Below are positions 44,704 through 56,892 of a stretch of DNA of 64,000 nt, one piece after another. Made by a program: the position numbers and the translations under genes. Position 1 is the first letter of the stretch. Each line of letters starts with the position of its first letter. Source of the DNA: Catenaria anguillulae PL171 (Eukaryota > Blastocladiomycota > Blastocladiomycetes > Blastocladiales > Catenariaceae); NCBI GenBank assembly GCA_002102555.1, contig MCFL01000053.1:1-64000 (forward strand), in the 5' to 3' direction. Below the pieces are notes generated by a model. It saw nothing but the letters and a program-made list of their open reading frames with translations, searched no databases and was not told the DNA's origin.

Positions 44704-46471
44704 ATGCAATCCCACCTCAGGCCATGTTTTCCCAGAACAATCCAAAATCACGCCGCAATGTCGCCCTCGCCCTCGGCATGGGCCGCGGCACCGGCTTTGG
44801 CTTTGGCCCAAGTCCATCCCACCACCACCTTGGGTGATCACAACCCCGCTTCCTCCGAGTACCCGTTTCGCCTCAACTTTTACACTCTCCCGCCGCTCCA
44901 AACCATCACCGTCGACCAGTTTGAGCTGGCCGCTCTCAACCGCCTCCGCAGTACGACTTTGCACCCTTCACTTGATCGCCATTTCCCTCCAAACGTGCAA
45001 CTCACCTCTGCCGCCAAACTTCAGTCCTCAAGGCGCTCGAAACTGCCCAGATCCGTAACACTTCCGACAACGACATGCGCAACCTTCTCCGTCAACTTGA
45101 ACAGCAACATATGCCCTTGGATGCCAACGGGCCCGGATCATCGGTTGGCAACGACGTGCAACGCCGCGCCGAAAACACGTCGCACTTTATCCTGCGGTTG
45201 GCTTATGCTCGCACTGAGGACTTGCGCGCCTGGTTTGTGCGCCAAGAGACGCTGCTCTTTCGGTATGCTTTCATTGTTTCTCTCCCCCTTGTTTTCCCCT
45301 CATCTCAACCCATGGACATGACACATAGATTGCGTCTGGAGCGTGAAGAAGCCTCGGAACGCTTGGCGTTTATTGCCACTCTCAACCTCAACCTGCAAGA
45401 AGTCTCGCTCGACGAACGCCGCAAGCTCGCTTCCGACCTGATTGCCGCCCATGGACTCTACACGCATGACAATGCACCCAACCCTGAAACAGATGCCTAC
45501 TTCAAGGTCGAGTGGACGCGCATTTTGGACTTGGTGGCGCGCCGAAAGTGCCTGGTGCGTGGCGGATATGCGTATATCAACCACAAGGATTACTTGATGT
45601 TGGTCGTCAACGAGTTCAAGGCGCACTTGACAAAGCAAATGGAGGTACGGTCATCGGATCATTTTCCGTTTCCCGTTTTAGTTGGTCTCCTTTTCACGTA
45701 TGATGTTCAACTCATGCGTTCGTTTTGGATACCCAGATCACAGCTCGCCACCTGCCGCGCATGGACGAAGACGAACGCCTGATCCCAGTCCTGACCAACC
45801 TGTCCAAACAATACCTGGGCAAGGACTCGTACTCATCCTCGACCTCGTCCACTGGCCGTGTGACCGCCGACCAAATCGACACCCTGGCCACGCGGCACTT
45901 CCCGCTGTGCATGCGCCACCTGCACACGCAACTGAAATCCAACGGTCACCTCAAGCACGGCGGCCGCATGCAATACGGCCTGTTTCTCAAGGGCATTGGC
46001 TTGCCCATTGACGAGGCCCTGACGTTTTGGCGCCGCCATTTCCGTCACATGACCGACGACACCTTCAACAAGCAGTATGCTTACAACATCCGTCACAATT
46101 ATGGGCTCGAGGGCAAGCGCGCCAATTACGCCCCCTACTCGTGTGTGCGCATCATCACCAGCAATCCGCCTGGAGTGGGCGACCACCATGGGTGTCCGTT
46201 CAAGCATTGGGGGCAGGACAATTTGAAGCAAGCCGTGGCGTATTATGGCGTGGGCCAGGTCGAGACGGCTCAGATTGCAGAGTTGGCCAGGCAGGGACAT
46301 TGTCAGGTTGCGTGTACAAAGTTTGCAGAGGCCACGGCGCCGCCGGGCGTGAGGGTGGATCCCATTGAGCATCCAAATGGGTTTTATGTGCAGAGTGTGT
46401 TGGCGAGTGGCGGCGGGGTCAAGAGCGAGCCGGGAGACGAGCCTGGGGTCAAGGGTGAGCCTCAGAGATAA
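44704..46471 (+). CDS. PRI2: DNA primase large subunit
   Basis: Exons 44704-44950, 45025-45262, 45329-45644 and 45737-46471 close exactly to 511 aa. Family signatures: YPFRLNFYTLPPLQTITVDQ, SHFILRLAYARTEDLRAWF, HGGRMQYGLFLKGIGL, YNIRHNYGLEGKRANYAPYS. The four 4Fe-4S cysteines are present: CMRHLH, SCVRII, GCPFKHW and VACTKF. The N-terminus is not fully fixed: the ATG at 44704 gives a standard length, 44758 is a shorter option, and an ATG at 44724 opens a different basic frame that would need a one-base change. PRI2 works with PRI1 and DNA polymerase alpha to make RNA primers for replication. Confidence 0.96.
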
Positions 46472-46791
46472 TGAGTTTCGGGTTGTCGGTTTTGCGTATT
46501 TTTTAAATTTTGAAATTCATCCCCTCAACATTCGGCATGTTGGACGAAACTGCTGGAGTGACGCGAACAGACAAACTTGTTCGCACCCGCCGTGTCACAC
46601 TTACCCAGGCTCGGATTGCAAAAGATGTTTACCAATTCACCCACGATTTGATGCACACTTGGTGAATTTGGTCGCACTTGTGTGGCACATGACAATATAA
46701 CTCTGTGCCATTTGCTTGACCTGTCTCATGCACTTGCCGCGCACACACCTCGGCACCTCCAAATCCATGAAACCACTTTGCCGCAGCAAAC
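46472..46791. other. Intergenic region
   Basis: About 320 bp between PRI2 and the Cache-like sensor gene. Nothing recognised. Confidence 0.5.
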
Positions 46792-48460
46792 ATGTCCACC
46801 AAATCCAAGCCCAGTGACGATTCCAATCCTGGCTCGAAAGACTCTATCGATTCCTCCACTCGGCCTCCCCCATCGCATATCTCGATCCTTTTGTCTACGT
46901 TGTGGTCAATCATCTGCCCGCTCGTCCCGCCAATCCCACTGCCCTCCTGCTCATTGTGCTGATTGGCTTGCCCAACTGCCCTGTCGTTGTCCATCTGGTC
47001 TCTCCTTTTCCACTCGTCACAGCACAATGCCGTCGTGTTTGCGCAGGACGCGCAGCGCGAAGTGCTGTCGAAAGCCGTGGCCGACCTGCAAGTCCGCATT
47101 GACGCGGCCGAGCGGCTTGTCCGCATGCAACGGTCTGAATGGCACAATGGTGTGCTCAACGTGGCGACGCCGCTAGCCAAGCAGCAGACCAGGCGGCATA
47201 TGCTCGACACGCTCATCACGTACCGAGACATGGTTGCGGCCTACTACTACACGACATGGCCTGCCGGACGAATCAACGGGTGGTACACAGCACTGAACCA
47301 AGACTCTGGCGAATATGAATACCAGATCTGGGAAACTTCCGATACGGGCGATTACCGGATCCAGGCTGTGGATCCGGTCACCATGTTGCCGTATGGCGAC
47401 GTGATCATGGAAGCGGTGGATTACTCAAATGCAGACAGCTTGTGGGTGACACAGGTGCTACCAGCGCGACCTCGCGCGCCGCCGTCGTGGACCAGGGCAT
47501 ATGGGTTTGAAGGCGGGCTGTGGCTATCCTTGTCACAGGCCGCATTTGCCGGGCCCGAGGGCGAGTTTAATGTGGTTGCGTCGGTGGATTTCGATTTGAC
47601 GTTCATGTCCAATGTGCTTGCAACGTTTTTGGAAAGAAATCAGCGCGATTGGTCGACAGCGGCGTCCAACATGACCTTGTATTTGTTTGAAGCAGCCACC
47701 GATACTGTGATTGTACGAACTCCAACACCCATTGGTGCTCGCTCACTTACTCTCACGCACTTGCTCTCCAGGGCTCTTCGCTCCCAACCAACGTAGTACT
47801 GACCCTGGACATTGACGGCAACGAGCGCACCATTGGCATTACCGAACTTGCAGCCATCGACAAGCGCATTGCGGGCGTGACTGCCTACATCCGATCGCAA
47901 AACTCGCGGCTGGGTGCTCGCCCAACTTGGTCGTTCCGCATCGACGGCCATTTCGTCGAAACGCACATTGTCTCGTCGTCGTATCCAACCAGCAATCTCA
48001 AATGGGTCTTAGTGCAGCTTGTCTCGGATGATTTGGTCGACAAGTACATTCACCACAACACGGTGTACACGGCCACAACGGTGGGTGCGATTGTAGGGCT
48101 GGCGTTTGTGATTGCTGGTGTGTGTGCGTACACCATGTCACGACAAATATGCCGTGTGATACGGGATCTTGGGCTGTTGGCGGAACTGGATTTTGCGCGC
48201 TTGGTCGGCTTATACAGGGACGAGATTCAAAACAACGTGAGGGCGAGCCCTGGGAGACTCGGGTGCGAGCATCATCATGGGTCAAGGAGATTTGGGGTGT
48301 GCAACATGCAACTCGGCGCCTGGTCATGTCGCTGGTTGTGGTGGCGGCTGATAGCAAGAAGAGTCGCGAGAGGGGAGGGGAAGGGGCAGGCGATTTGGGT
48401 TCTGTGGACAGTTTAGTCGGGATTGATGACAGAGTACTTGATCCAAGAAGCATCAAATAA
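46792..48460 (+). CDS. Cache-like sensor membrane protein, copy 1 (in-frame TGA in TM1)
   Basis: Exons 46792-47712, 47772-48236 and 48287-48460. It is a full-length paralogue of the gene at 50817-52495: shared FAQ-AQR--LSKAV, LWVT/IWVT, WLSLSQA, VASVDFDLTF, MTLYLFEAATDTVIV, SNLKWVLVQ, and a second TM GAIVGLAFVIAGVCAY. An extracellular region of about 330 residues between two TM segments, with the YxxxxWxxxx and ASVDFDL pattern, resembles double-Cache sensor domains. After TM2 there is only a short HAMP-like stretch and an E-I-W-G-V-Q helix, with no catalytic domain. A TGA at 46960-46962 interrupts TM1; the shifted frame there is strongly hydrophobic (LLLIVLIGL) and the paralogue has one more codon, so three lost bases may explain it. 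The last intron is only 50 nt. Confidence 0.65.
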
Positions 48461-48902
48461 TGCCAATAATTGACTTTGTTTGGTGCAGGGCGGACTGGCG
48501 GTGTCAAGTGCGGCATGGGAAGGCATGGTAGAAGAGCGGAAATGCAGAGGAATGATCTGGAACAGTACACGTGACGGAAGCACCTTTCGTTCAACTTTCC
48601 ATCAACCGTCTCGGTCCTGTGTTGGTTGGATCGCCACCTGGCTCCGCGATAAATAAGCCGTTGTGGAGGGAAGGGGGCGCAACAACGACGGAATATGCAT
48701 GCACCGCCATCCAACTTGTACTCACTGAACGCACACGACCAGCAGTTCATTAGTTCGGTCGGCTCAGTATCCACCGACACTCCATAGATCGCCCCCCGCT
48801 GCCTCGCCTTGCGCCGTCCGCACACGACTTCTGTCCACGAACGCGTCAGCTTAACATTCACTATTCTGCATTCCATTCGACAATACCACAACCAAGCCAA
48901 CC
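48461..48902. other. Intergenic region upstream of the BAR-SH3 gene
   Basis: About 440 bp; contains ATAAATAAG near 48650 and pyrimidine-rich sequence before the BAR-SH3 start. No gene seen. Confidence 0.4.
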
Positions 48903-50438
48903 ATGTCCTGGTACGTTACCTCCCGGTCCGGAAGCCTCCACCGCTCCGCTGTCTCTCTGGCGTCTCTGACCACTCCAGATGCCAACGTCTTTTTCTTTCC
49001 AGGAAAGGAATCGTCAAGGCTGTCCAGCGGTTGCCGCACCAAGTCATGCGCACAGCGGGCCAAACCGACGGCACCGTCGACGAAGAATTCGAGCACTACA
49101 ATGCCCAATTCGACAATTGTCCGAAGCCACCGACAAGCTCCATGAAGACGCTGCAAAGTTCAAAAAGGCGGTCGAGGGCATGCTGCAACACCAAGTCGCC
49201 TTTGCCAACACTTTGCTCGAGGTGTACTCGCCCATTTCGGGCCGCACTGGATCGGCATCCCCAACCAGTCCGGATGGCGCCTTGGGTGCGGGAAGTGCCA
49301 ATGGGTCGGCGGCCGTGAGCCCAAGCCCTTCACACACGTCACTCAAGCGTCAGTTGACGCCGCCAGAATCGATCGAGGCTGTGCAGCAGTATTTGCGGAG
49401 CGTGGATGCGGTTCGCGAGCCCATCACGCAGGAGCTGGTACAAAATTCTCCCGTTCTTGTCGCTCGTGGGGCTCGCACATCACTTTTGCTTGTACCAACA
49501 ACTGCTGGGCGTTGCGACACACACTGATCCTGTAGAGTGCAATCAACCGCCGCATCATCCAACCTTCTACCGACCTTCTCGACGTCTTCAAAGCCATTCG
49601 CAAGACAATCACCAAGCGCAACCACAAACTGATCGACTTTGACCGGTACCGCGTCGACGTTGGCAAATTGCGTGCCGCCCCGCAAAAGGACGCAAAGGAT
49701 GAGCGCCGCCTCATCACCACCGAACAACAGCTGCAGCAAGCGACACATGAATACAATGTCCTCAACGACGCTCTCAAACAACAACTTCCGACCTTCTTTC
49801 ACTTGCGCACCGCATTCATCGACCCGTGCTTCCAGTCCCTCTATTTTGTGCAACGCAAAGTGTACGCCATGCTCACGCAAACCCTGGAACCGATGCGCAA
49901 CATGCCGACGCTCGATTTCCATTCGCCCGTGATTCCACGGTTCCAGGCAAAGCACCAGATTGCCGAAAACATGGTCAACCAGCTGACCATTCTCAAGTTT
50001 ACGCCCGCGGCATTGGCGGCCGCATCTGCGGCGGGACCGGCAAAGTCACCTGGATCCACATCCCCTGCTTTGGCCGCATCGAGTGGCTCGGCACCAGGTG
50101 GCGCAGTGCCACCGCCCACGTACTCGACGCTCCCCGTGCACTCCACTACGGCATACTCTGCGCCCATCACAAAGTCGCCGGCGTATTCGCCGCCCACGAC
50201 GGCGGCTGCTGCGCCGGCCATGGCAAGCGTGGTTTCCGCGGCGGCAGCTGCTTCGGCCGCACCTGTTATCAAGGTTGTCACGGCGCTTTATGATTTCGAT
50301 GGGCAGCAGGCCGATGATTTGCCCTTCAAGACGGGCGACCGGATCGAGGTGCTGGAGGCAACGGGATCGACCAACGACTGGTGGAAGGGAAGGGTCAGGG
50401 GAAAAGTTGGGTATTTCCCGGCAAATTACACGCAGTAG
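48903..50438 (+). CDS. RVS167: BAR-SH3 endocytosis protein (RVS167/hob1 type)
   Basis: Exons 48903-48910, 49003-49437 and 49536-50438, about 448 aa. The first coding exon is only eight bases (ATG TCC TG) and joins to give MSWKGIVKAVQRLPHQV, the conserved N-terminal amphipathic start of the Rvs167/hob1 BAR domain. The BAR domain continues through KLHEDAAKFKKAVEGMLQHQ and KTITKRNHKLIDFDRYR. A linker rich in Ala, Pro and Ser follows, then a C-terminal SH3 domain (ALYDFDGQQADDLPFKTGD, WWKGRVRGKVGYFPANY). Between FDN and EATDKLH the frame changes at 49117-49118; one added T in the T run fixes it and closes the phase. The protein bends membranes at endocytic sites and binds actin regulators via SH3. 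Confidence 0.94.
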
Positions 50439-50816
50439 TGAGTCGGTGCTGGATTGTGAGTGCGGCAAGGGTGAGTGACTGAGTGTTCCTTTTTCCTTAC
50501 TGTCTTTGTTTGTGATTCTTGGCATGTATTTCGCCTTCGACTTGATTCGCAACTGCATTTCTCACAGTCTGGTTTGAATATTACCTGCTATCCGATTACT
50601 CCTTTCCCTGGCTGGTAGCACATCATGCCTGACAAGGTACTTGTATGGCCTGTGCTTGTGGATTGAATTGAGCTTTTTCTTGTCCGCACGACTGATTCCT
50701 CTCTCCATCGTGATCGTCGCGTCGACGTGCGCCCTCTTGTTACATTTCTGCGCAATCAACCCATACCCTTCCGCTTTCATGTAGGTACACAAAAAAGACT
50801 CGATGAATCGGAAACA
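50439..50816. other. Intergenic region
   Basis: About 380 bp, 3' flank of the BAR-SH3 gene and promoter of the second Cache-like gene. Nothing recognised. Confidence 0.5.
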
Positions 50817-52495
50817 ATGAGTTCCATGAAACCCACACCAATCGATCCAAATGACAGCGACTCGACCCTGGCTGCCACAGCCGGCGAATGGTCGCTCAAG
50901 CGCCAACGGCGCGCGGACAGCGCCGAGCCCACAGGCACACTGGGTCTTCTAGCGGCATGGCTGCGTACCGTCATGCCGCCTGTCCCGCTCTTCCTCTTTA
51001 TCCAAGTTGTCGGCGCCATTTGCATGGCCGTCATCTCATTCACCATCTGGAACCTGACGCTCACGCCAATCAAAGCCAATTCCGTTGCCTTTGCGCAAGG
51101 AGCACAGCGCGCCATTCTGAGCAAGGCCGTGCTGGAACTGCAGAAGCGCATAGATACGGCTGAACGGCTGGTTCGGTACCAACGGTCGCAGTGGGACAAG
51201 GGCATTTATGGCGAGGACACGCCTGAACAAAAGGCGTACACGTTTCGACAGCTCTTGTCGACGCTAAACATGTATCAGGACTGGGTCGCGAGCAATTACT
51301 ACACGACAAAGGGTGGTGGGATCAATGGGTATTACACATGGCAGAATGCCAATACCGGCGCGTTCGAGTATGAGGTGTGGTACACGAATTCGACCGGATA
51401 CTATTACGCAGGCCCCGTGAATCCAGAGACGGGGGCGTTGCTGAGCATTGACCGGACACAGTTTGGATACAATGTCTCGGACGAGGTGCAGCATTCCCTC
51501 ATTCATGTTTGCACGTGGGAATCAATCCAAACGAAGCGCAAACTAAATTCTTTCAAACAGATTTGGGTCACCATTGCACTTCCACCACGCCCAAAGGCTC
51601 CGCCAGCATGGACCAAGACGTACGGCTATGGGAAGACCCTATGGATGTCACTGTCCCAGGCGGTGTTTGACCAGGCAGGCGAATTCGTTGCGGTCGCTTC
51701 GGCTGATTTCGACCTCGGGTTTATTGCAAACATCATGGGCAAACTCATCGCCGAGAACCAGAAGCAATTGTCGACTCCAACCGAAAATGTCACCATGTAC
51801 TTGTTTGAGGCAGCAACGGATACGATTGTTGTACGTGAACGTAAGTTTGAGTTCTGCCAACTCTTCTCACCTTTCTCGCCAACATGACAAATGAATAGGG
51901 ATCTTTGCTTCCAACCTCGTCCGTCACAACACTTGACGTGGACGGCGCCTTCCGGACATTGTCCATCACCGAAATGAGCGCCATCGACCCGCGCCTGACC
52001 CTCATCACCGATTATGTTCGCAGCCAGCAAATGCGCCTGTCAGCCATGAAACACCACTCATTCCGGATTCCAGGCTACTTTGTGGAAATCGCCACTGTCA
52101 GCTCGGCCGTCTTTCCTGCAAGCAATCTCAAATGGACCCTAATTCAAATTGGGCCTGAGGGCATTGTCACGACGCCGCTGCAAGCGGCCAATCAGACCAC
52201 GGCCATTGCCGCCGGATCCATGGTTGCGTTGACGCTGTTTATTGGGCTGGGGTGCTCGGCACTCGTCACGGGGCATCTCCGGTCAGTCTGTGAGGATCTC
52301 AAGTTGCTGGGGCAGTTGGACATTGCGGCAGTTGTCGACCGGCATTCGCGACCAGTGAAAATGGCCAGGATTACAAAGGAACTGTGGAACTTGCAGTTTG
52401 CCGTGGCACGGCTCGTCAAGTCGTTCACGGAAGCGACTGATTCCGCCGAGCAGACGGTCGGGTCGGTGACTTCGTCGGATGAGCTGCTGTCTTGA
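50817..52495 (+). CDS. Cache-like sensor membrane protein, copy 2
   Basis: Exons 50817-51485, 51561-51830 and 51899-52495, about 511 aa, no frameshifts. TM1 is LFLFIQVVGAICMAVISFTI after a polar N-terminus of about 55 residues. The external part (about 330 residues) is rich in Tyr, Trp and Asn and has the ASADFDLGFI strand typical of double-Cache sensors. TM2 is AAGSMVALTLFIGLGCSALV, followed by a HAMP-like helix (LKLLGQLDIAAVV) and KELWNLQFAVARLVKSF. The protein ends there. In some zoosporic fungi similar external domains are linked to nucleotide cyclases; here no output domain follows before the stop. The first intron (75 nt) has no stop and is in frame, so retention would add 25 residues. 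Ligand and partner are unknown. Confidence 0.78.
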
Positions 52496-52949
52496 TATGT
52501 ATTCATCCGTGTCATGTGTCATGTCATGCCGAAGTGAGAAACATGAGTTGGGATTGTGACAAAACGCTGTACGACACGCATTTAACTTAATTGGGTAGAT
52601 GTCCAAGACAACGGAATCAACGGTGAATTCAATAAAAGGAGGGCGACGCAGCGACATGAAGAAAGCCGGCGATAAAGGACAAGGAGGGAAGAAGATATAA
52701 GATCGACCCAAAAGAAAAGAAATGTACGAACGACAACCTTGAAGGAGAGAATTGAAAACCCAATCGCGACCGGGAACAAAGCAACACAGGCAGGAGGGGA
52801 TGAAGACTTGGAGCACAAGTAGAACCCAAGGAAATGATAAATGAGAAACCAAGACAGCAACGATAGCACATGATAGCCCAAGCTAACCTACTTGCAAATG
52901 ACTTGACACAAACACAAGCAAACGACCCGCTGCAAAAAAAAAGGCGCAA
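52496..52949. other. Intergenic region between convergent genes
   Basis: About 450 bp, purine-rich on the plus strand; probably two 3' UTRs. Contains AATAAA at about 52630. No gene seen. Confidence 0.4.
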
Positions 52950-55115
52950 TCACTGGGACAAGTCGTTGGTCGACGACTCGACGGATGGATCCACGTCCAT
53001 GGCGTCACCTTGCGACTCGACCGTCTCTTGCTTCTGCTGTTCACCGCCAGAACTCGACCCATTCACTTGCTGCTGGTGCTGCTTGGCCAAATCCTCAGCC
53101 ATGCGGCTTTCGTTGGGAACCATTGACACACTTGCGCGCCTCGCAGGCGAAACCGAGTGGATAGAACGAGCGGGCGACTTTGCAGGCGATGCGGGAGCCG
53201 TCGGAGCAGCTGACGTATCGGCTTGTGTCGAGCCGGGGGCAGGTTGCGGTGCCAGGGCAAGTTGCGGCACAGGCGCAAAGTCAATGGTTCCATTTCCACC
53301 GGTCCGCTTGTGCAAATCGGAAACGAGGGACTGTAGTTGCATGACAGCCGCAGCCATTCCGTCGCGCTCGTGGCGCAACTGCTCTACCTCGGAGCGCAGC
53401 TGCAAGTTGTCGGAATGCAATTGCTGGTTTTCCACCTTGATGTCATAGTAGAACGAGCCGACGGATTGGACAATGGCATGGACAGCTTGGCTGGTGGAGA
53501 AGGCAGCATTGGTGAGTTCTTTCGACGACATGACGGGAAGTTGGGCGGGCGTATCGGCGCCAATGTTGTGACCATGGACAAAGGCACTTGCAAAGTCACC
53601 AGCAGCAATTGCGCGGGTCAGGTGCTGCAAGTGTTCGGGAACTGGGTCAATGGCTGTACCGGTGCCGTTGGGATCGACTCGGCGGCGCTTGCTCGGAGCA
53701 GGCTCTGATTCGAGTTTGAGGGAGACTCATGCACATCAGAAATGAGGCCCAAGACGAGACAGGGCGAGGAAAGCAAGAACGAACCGTTCTCACCGCGAGC
53801 AACACGCTTGACGGCAGAGGCAAATGCATTTGTTTCAATCAATGCGGCCAATTCTTGGTCGGTCGGCAAATCCGACGTGGCCAAAATCCGACGCATGTGC
53901 TCTGCAAAGGGGAACTCCAGCTTTGCCTCGTAATGAGCCAAATCTTCGTCATCAAACTCCTGGCTCAAAAATTTCGCAATCCATGGCCGCTTGCGCTCCA
54001 AAATCTGATCCCGCGACTCGATCGTCGCCTTGAACACAAGAAACCGGTCCGTTGGGTTGAGCGCCGTCCAGTGAACAAAATGCGGCTTTTGGCCCGACCG
54101 GGTCACCTTGATCTCCATTGTGTGCGGAGTGAACACTTCTGGCCATTTGTTGGCGGGGGGCACCAAGCGACCAATGACGGGCATGTTGCTTTGGATCGTA
54201 TCCGTGTGCATCTGGTGGTGCTGGTGATGGTGTGCCGAAGGCGTGTACGAGGACGAGGATGCAGCAGCAGCAGCGGGAGTGCCGGCGATGGATGCGTTGA
54301 CAGGTACAGGGGTTCCACGACCTGCGGCGGCTGAGCGAGTGGTAGGAGCACTGGGTCCAGGGGTACCATAGGCGAGGTCGTCCTTGCTGGGTGAGCCGTT
54401 CGGGACAGTGGAACGTTTATGCGCGCGCTTCTGGTCACCCTTGTTCTTTTCTTGCGGATTGGCAGCAACGGGGATCGTTGTCGGGTTGGCGTTGAGCCAC
54501 TCGATATAGTTGTGTTCGTCGAGAAGCGGACCCTAATTGCAGCATAGCATGCGAGCAAGTGAGCGAGCAAGCAAGGTACGATGTGAACATGAATGGTGCT
54601 GCGTCTCGCTGGTGTCAAAAGGGGCTCATCCGTACACAGGGCTCAATGTTCAAATTGTTGACATTATGACCAGCTTCGCGAGCAACCTCGAGAAGCGCCT
54701 CGGGCTCGATAAACACCTTGACAACATTGCGAGAAGCACCCACCATTCGGCGATAGCGAACGAGATTATCGTCGTCAACAACCATGCGGCGAGTTTCCGA
54801 CTTGAAACGTTTACGGATCTGGGCATATGAAAGCACGCAACATGGGACAAACATTTCTCAAGGTATTTAACACACATGCCAACAGCTGACGGCTGAGAGA
54901 CGAGCAAAACGAACCTTGTTGTAAATGGACTCACCATTCACTTTGGGCAAAAAGTTGCACAAAATGACGCAGGGGAAAAACAAGGCGCCGTCGTCATATT
55001 GAATGGCGTACACGATTTCGTCCTTGCCATTGATTTTGGCGGGTTGCACAAGAAAGTTGCGCGACGGGACGATTGATCCTGGATCTGCGTTGTTGGTCGG
55101 GTGATTGGTGCCCAT
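52950..55115 (-). CDS. Unknown nuclear protein with NLS and coiled coil
   Basis: Exons 55115-54915, 54818-54636, 54532-53785 and 53704-52950 close exactly to 628 aa. I do not recognise the family. The N-terminal 130 residues look like a compact domain (DEIVYAIQYDDGALFFPC, then IRKRFKSETRRMVVDDDNLV). Next is a low-complexity Ser/Thr/Ala/His linker. A second ordered block holds MEIKVTRSGQKPHFVHWTA and FPFAEHMRRIL. A basic cluster APSKRRRVDP spans the exon 3-4 junction and looks like a nuclear localisation signal. A helix with heptads follows (YYDIKVENQQLHSDNLQLRS), then a Pro/Ala/Gln tail. The layout suits a DNA- or chromatin-associated regulator, but this is inference from composition only. 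Confidence 0.82.
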
Positions 55116-56892
55116 TGCTGATTGCTAGAGCGGTCGGTAGCCGGTGCGGAATGAGGGATGAATGTGCAAACACGGCTTGTTTGGTTGCTGGTGGGATGCG
55201 ATCAGCGTGTTTGGGAGAGCGCAAGTATTCTTTGTTGGGAGTTGGCTGGCCGCAGCAGGTTGAAAAGCTGGTCGAAGTCCCTCAAATCGGTTCCAAGGCG
55301 CGAGACGATGGTAAATGCTACGAATCAAGGTCGATGCCGGTGATTGCCGCAAGTTTAGGCAAAGGAGTGCGGGTCCGTTGGCATTGAATTGGTCGTGTGA
55401 ATTGTTCCTTAATGTGTTGTGGAGAAACCAGAGTTCGCTCTTCTCGTTCGCAAACAGCAGCTGCCCATTTCAAATGGCAGCCCGCTTGATCGACGGCCAG
55501 GATCTCGTGGCGAGTGGGATGGCGCCAAGTCGGCACCAGAGCCGGCCGACTCGCAGATCGCTGGCCATGGGTCGTTCACCGGTCAGGCCAACAGGAGATG
55601 ATGGATGCCCAGCTGAGTGCGGATCGGGCGAGGAGCATCGTGACCGAGTTTGGCAAGCTGTGCACCTCATCCAGCAACGTCTCTTGGGCCAGGACAGCGC
55701 CATCTGCCTGTCAGTTCCTGCCAGGGCGACTTGAGGTTGGCCCACGGCCGAGGTGTGCAGGTTTTTTCTCCCGTGTCAGGCCCTGTTGTGCAGGGGCAAG
55801 ATATCATTCCACATCATCAGGGCATGTATTCATGGTGAAGAATTCAAGCGCTCCAAAAAATGGCGACAAGGTTAAGTGAGCTTGATGAGGACGTTGAAGC
55901 ACCGACTGACTGACATGCTCATCCAAACATGGACCACAAGATCGATCGCTCGCACTTCGATCAGCATTGGACTGCCCGGGCCAACCACCGGGCCAACTAC
56001 TTGTCATGCATACCTGGGTACATATACACGCAAGGTCTGGCCTGAATTCAAACGGCAGAAACAGACGTGCAGGTCCATGCTATGATTCACGTAAGCCGGC
56101 TCATTGTGCAAATGTCCCACATCGATGCATTAGGCATTCGCACATGACAAGCATGACGTGAGAGGGCAATCCTCGCTTTACATGGACTATTCTTCTCCAT
56201 GCTCGCACAGCCATCGCAACGAATACCTCAAGCGTGACGGACCAGAGACGACCTGCAACTTGAAGGATACTTAAATGCCAATGGACACCAGACTGCTCGC
56301 GTCGTCGCTTTCCGGCATTGTGCTCGTCATCGCCATCATTGCTGGAGGCTCGTTTCTTCCGACTTGTTTTCAATGCAGCTGTCACTAGGCTCGATTTCCT
56401 ACTGACAGCCAGGCCATTCCCACTTTCCACCTGCCTGACGTTTATAGCGTGGCTGCTTCTTTGGCGCACGATCCTCGTCAATATCCCCGTCGTCCGTGAA
56501 GTTGCCGGGCTACCGCCTCTGCCTCATGCGCCAGGAGCAGCACAGGTGAGCTCAAAAGTTCAAAGCAACGATCTCGCCACCGACATCCGCAGCCTCCAAA
56601 GCCGGCTCAGCAGGACACTCCAGAGGGCCAGGATTCCGGTAGCTTGCCACCATTGACGCCGACATCCTCACATCAGCAAGCGGACTTTGTCCTGGTGGAA
56701 GATTACTTTGCTGCCACACATGAACCGCAACCCACAAGTATTCGGCCTCGCAAGTCCATTTTGAAAACCCGCGCCAGCACAGACACTTGACCGAAAGTCG
56801 GAGGCCTTGTTTCGACGATTGTATTTCAATACTGAATATGTACACAAAACCTCACCAATCCATCCTCATCAACGCATACGGTCTCTCCCAGG
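55116..56892. other. Gene-poor region between the unknown nuclear protein and SF3B6
   Basis: About 1.8 kb. Holds the promoter of the gene starting at 55115. Apart from the weak membrane-protein candidate at 56275-56656, I recognise nothing. Confidence 0.4.
56275..56656 (+). CDS. Possible small membrane protein (weak)
   Basis: ATG at 56275 begins MPMDTRLLASSLSGIVLVIA, a plausible N-terminal TM helix, which stops after 37 codons. A different frame from about 56320 to a stop at 56656 encodes a second hydrophobic stretch (CLTFIAWLLLWRTILVNI) and a polar tail with a possible GTGAGC donor at about 56547. A frame change or intron is needed to join them. Not recognised. Confidence 0.2.
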
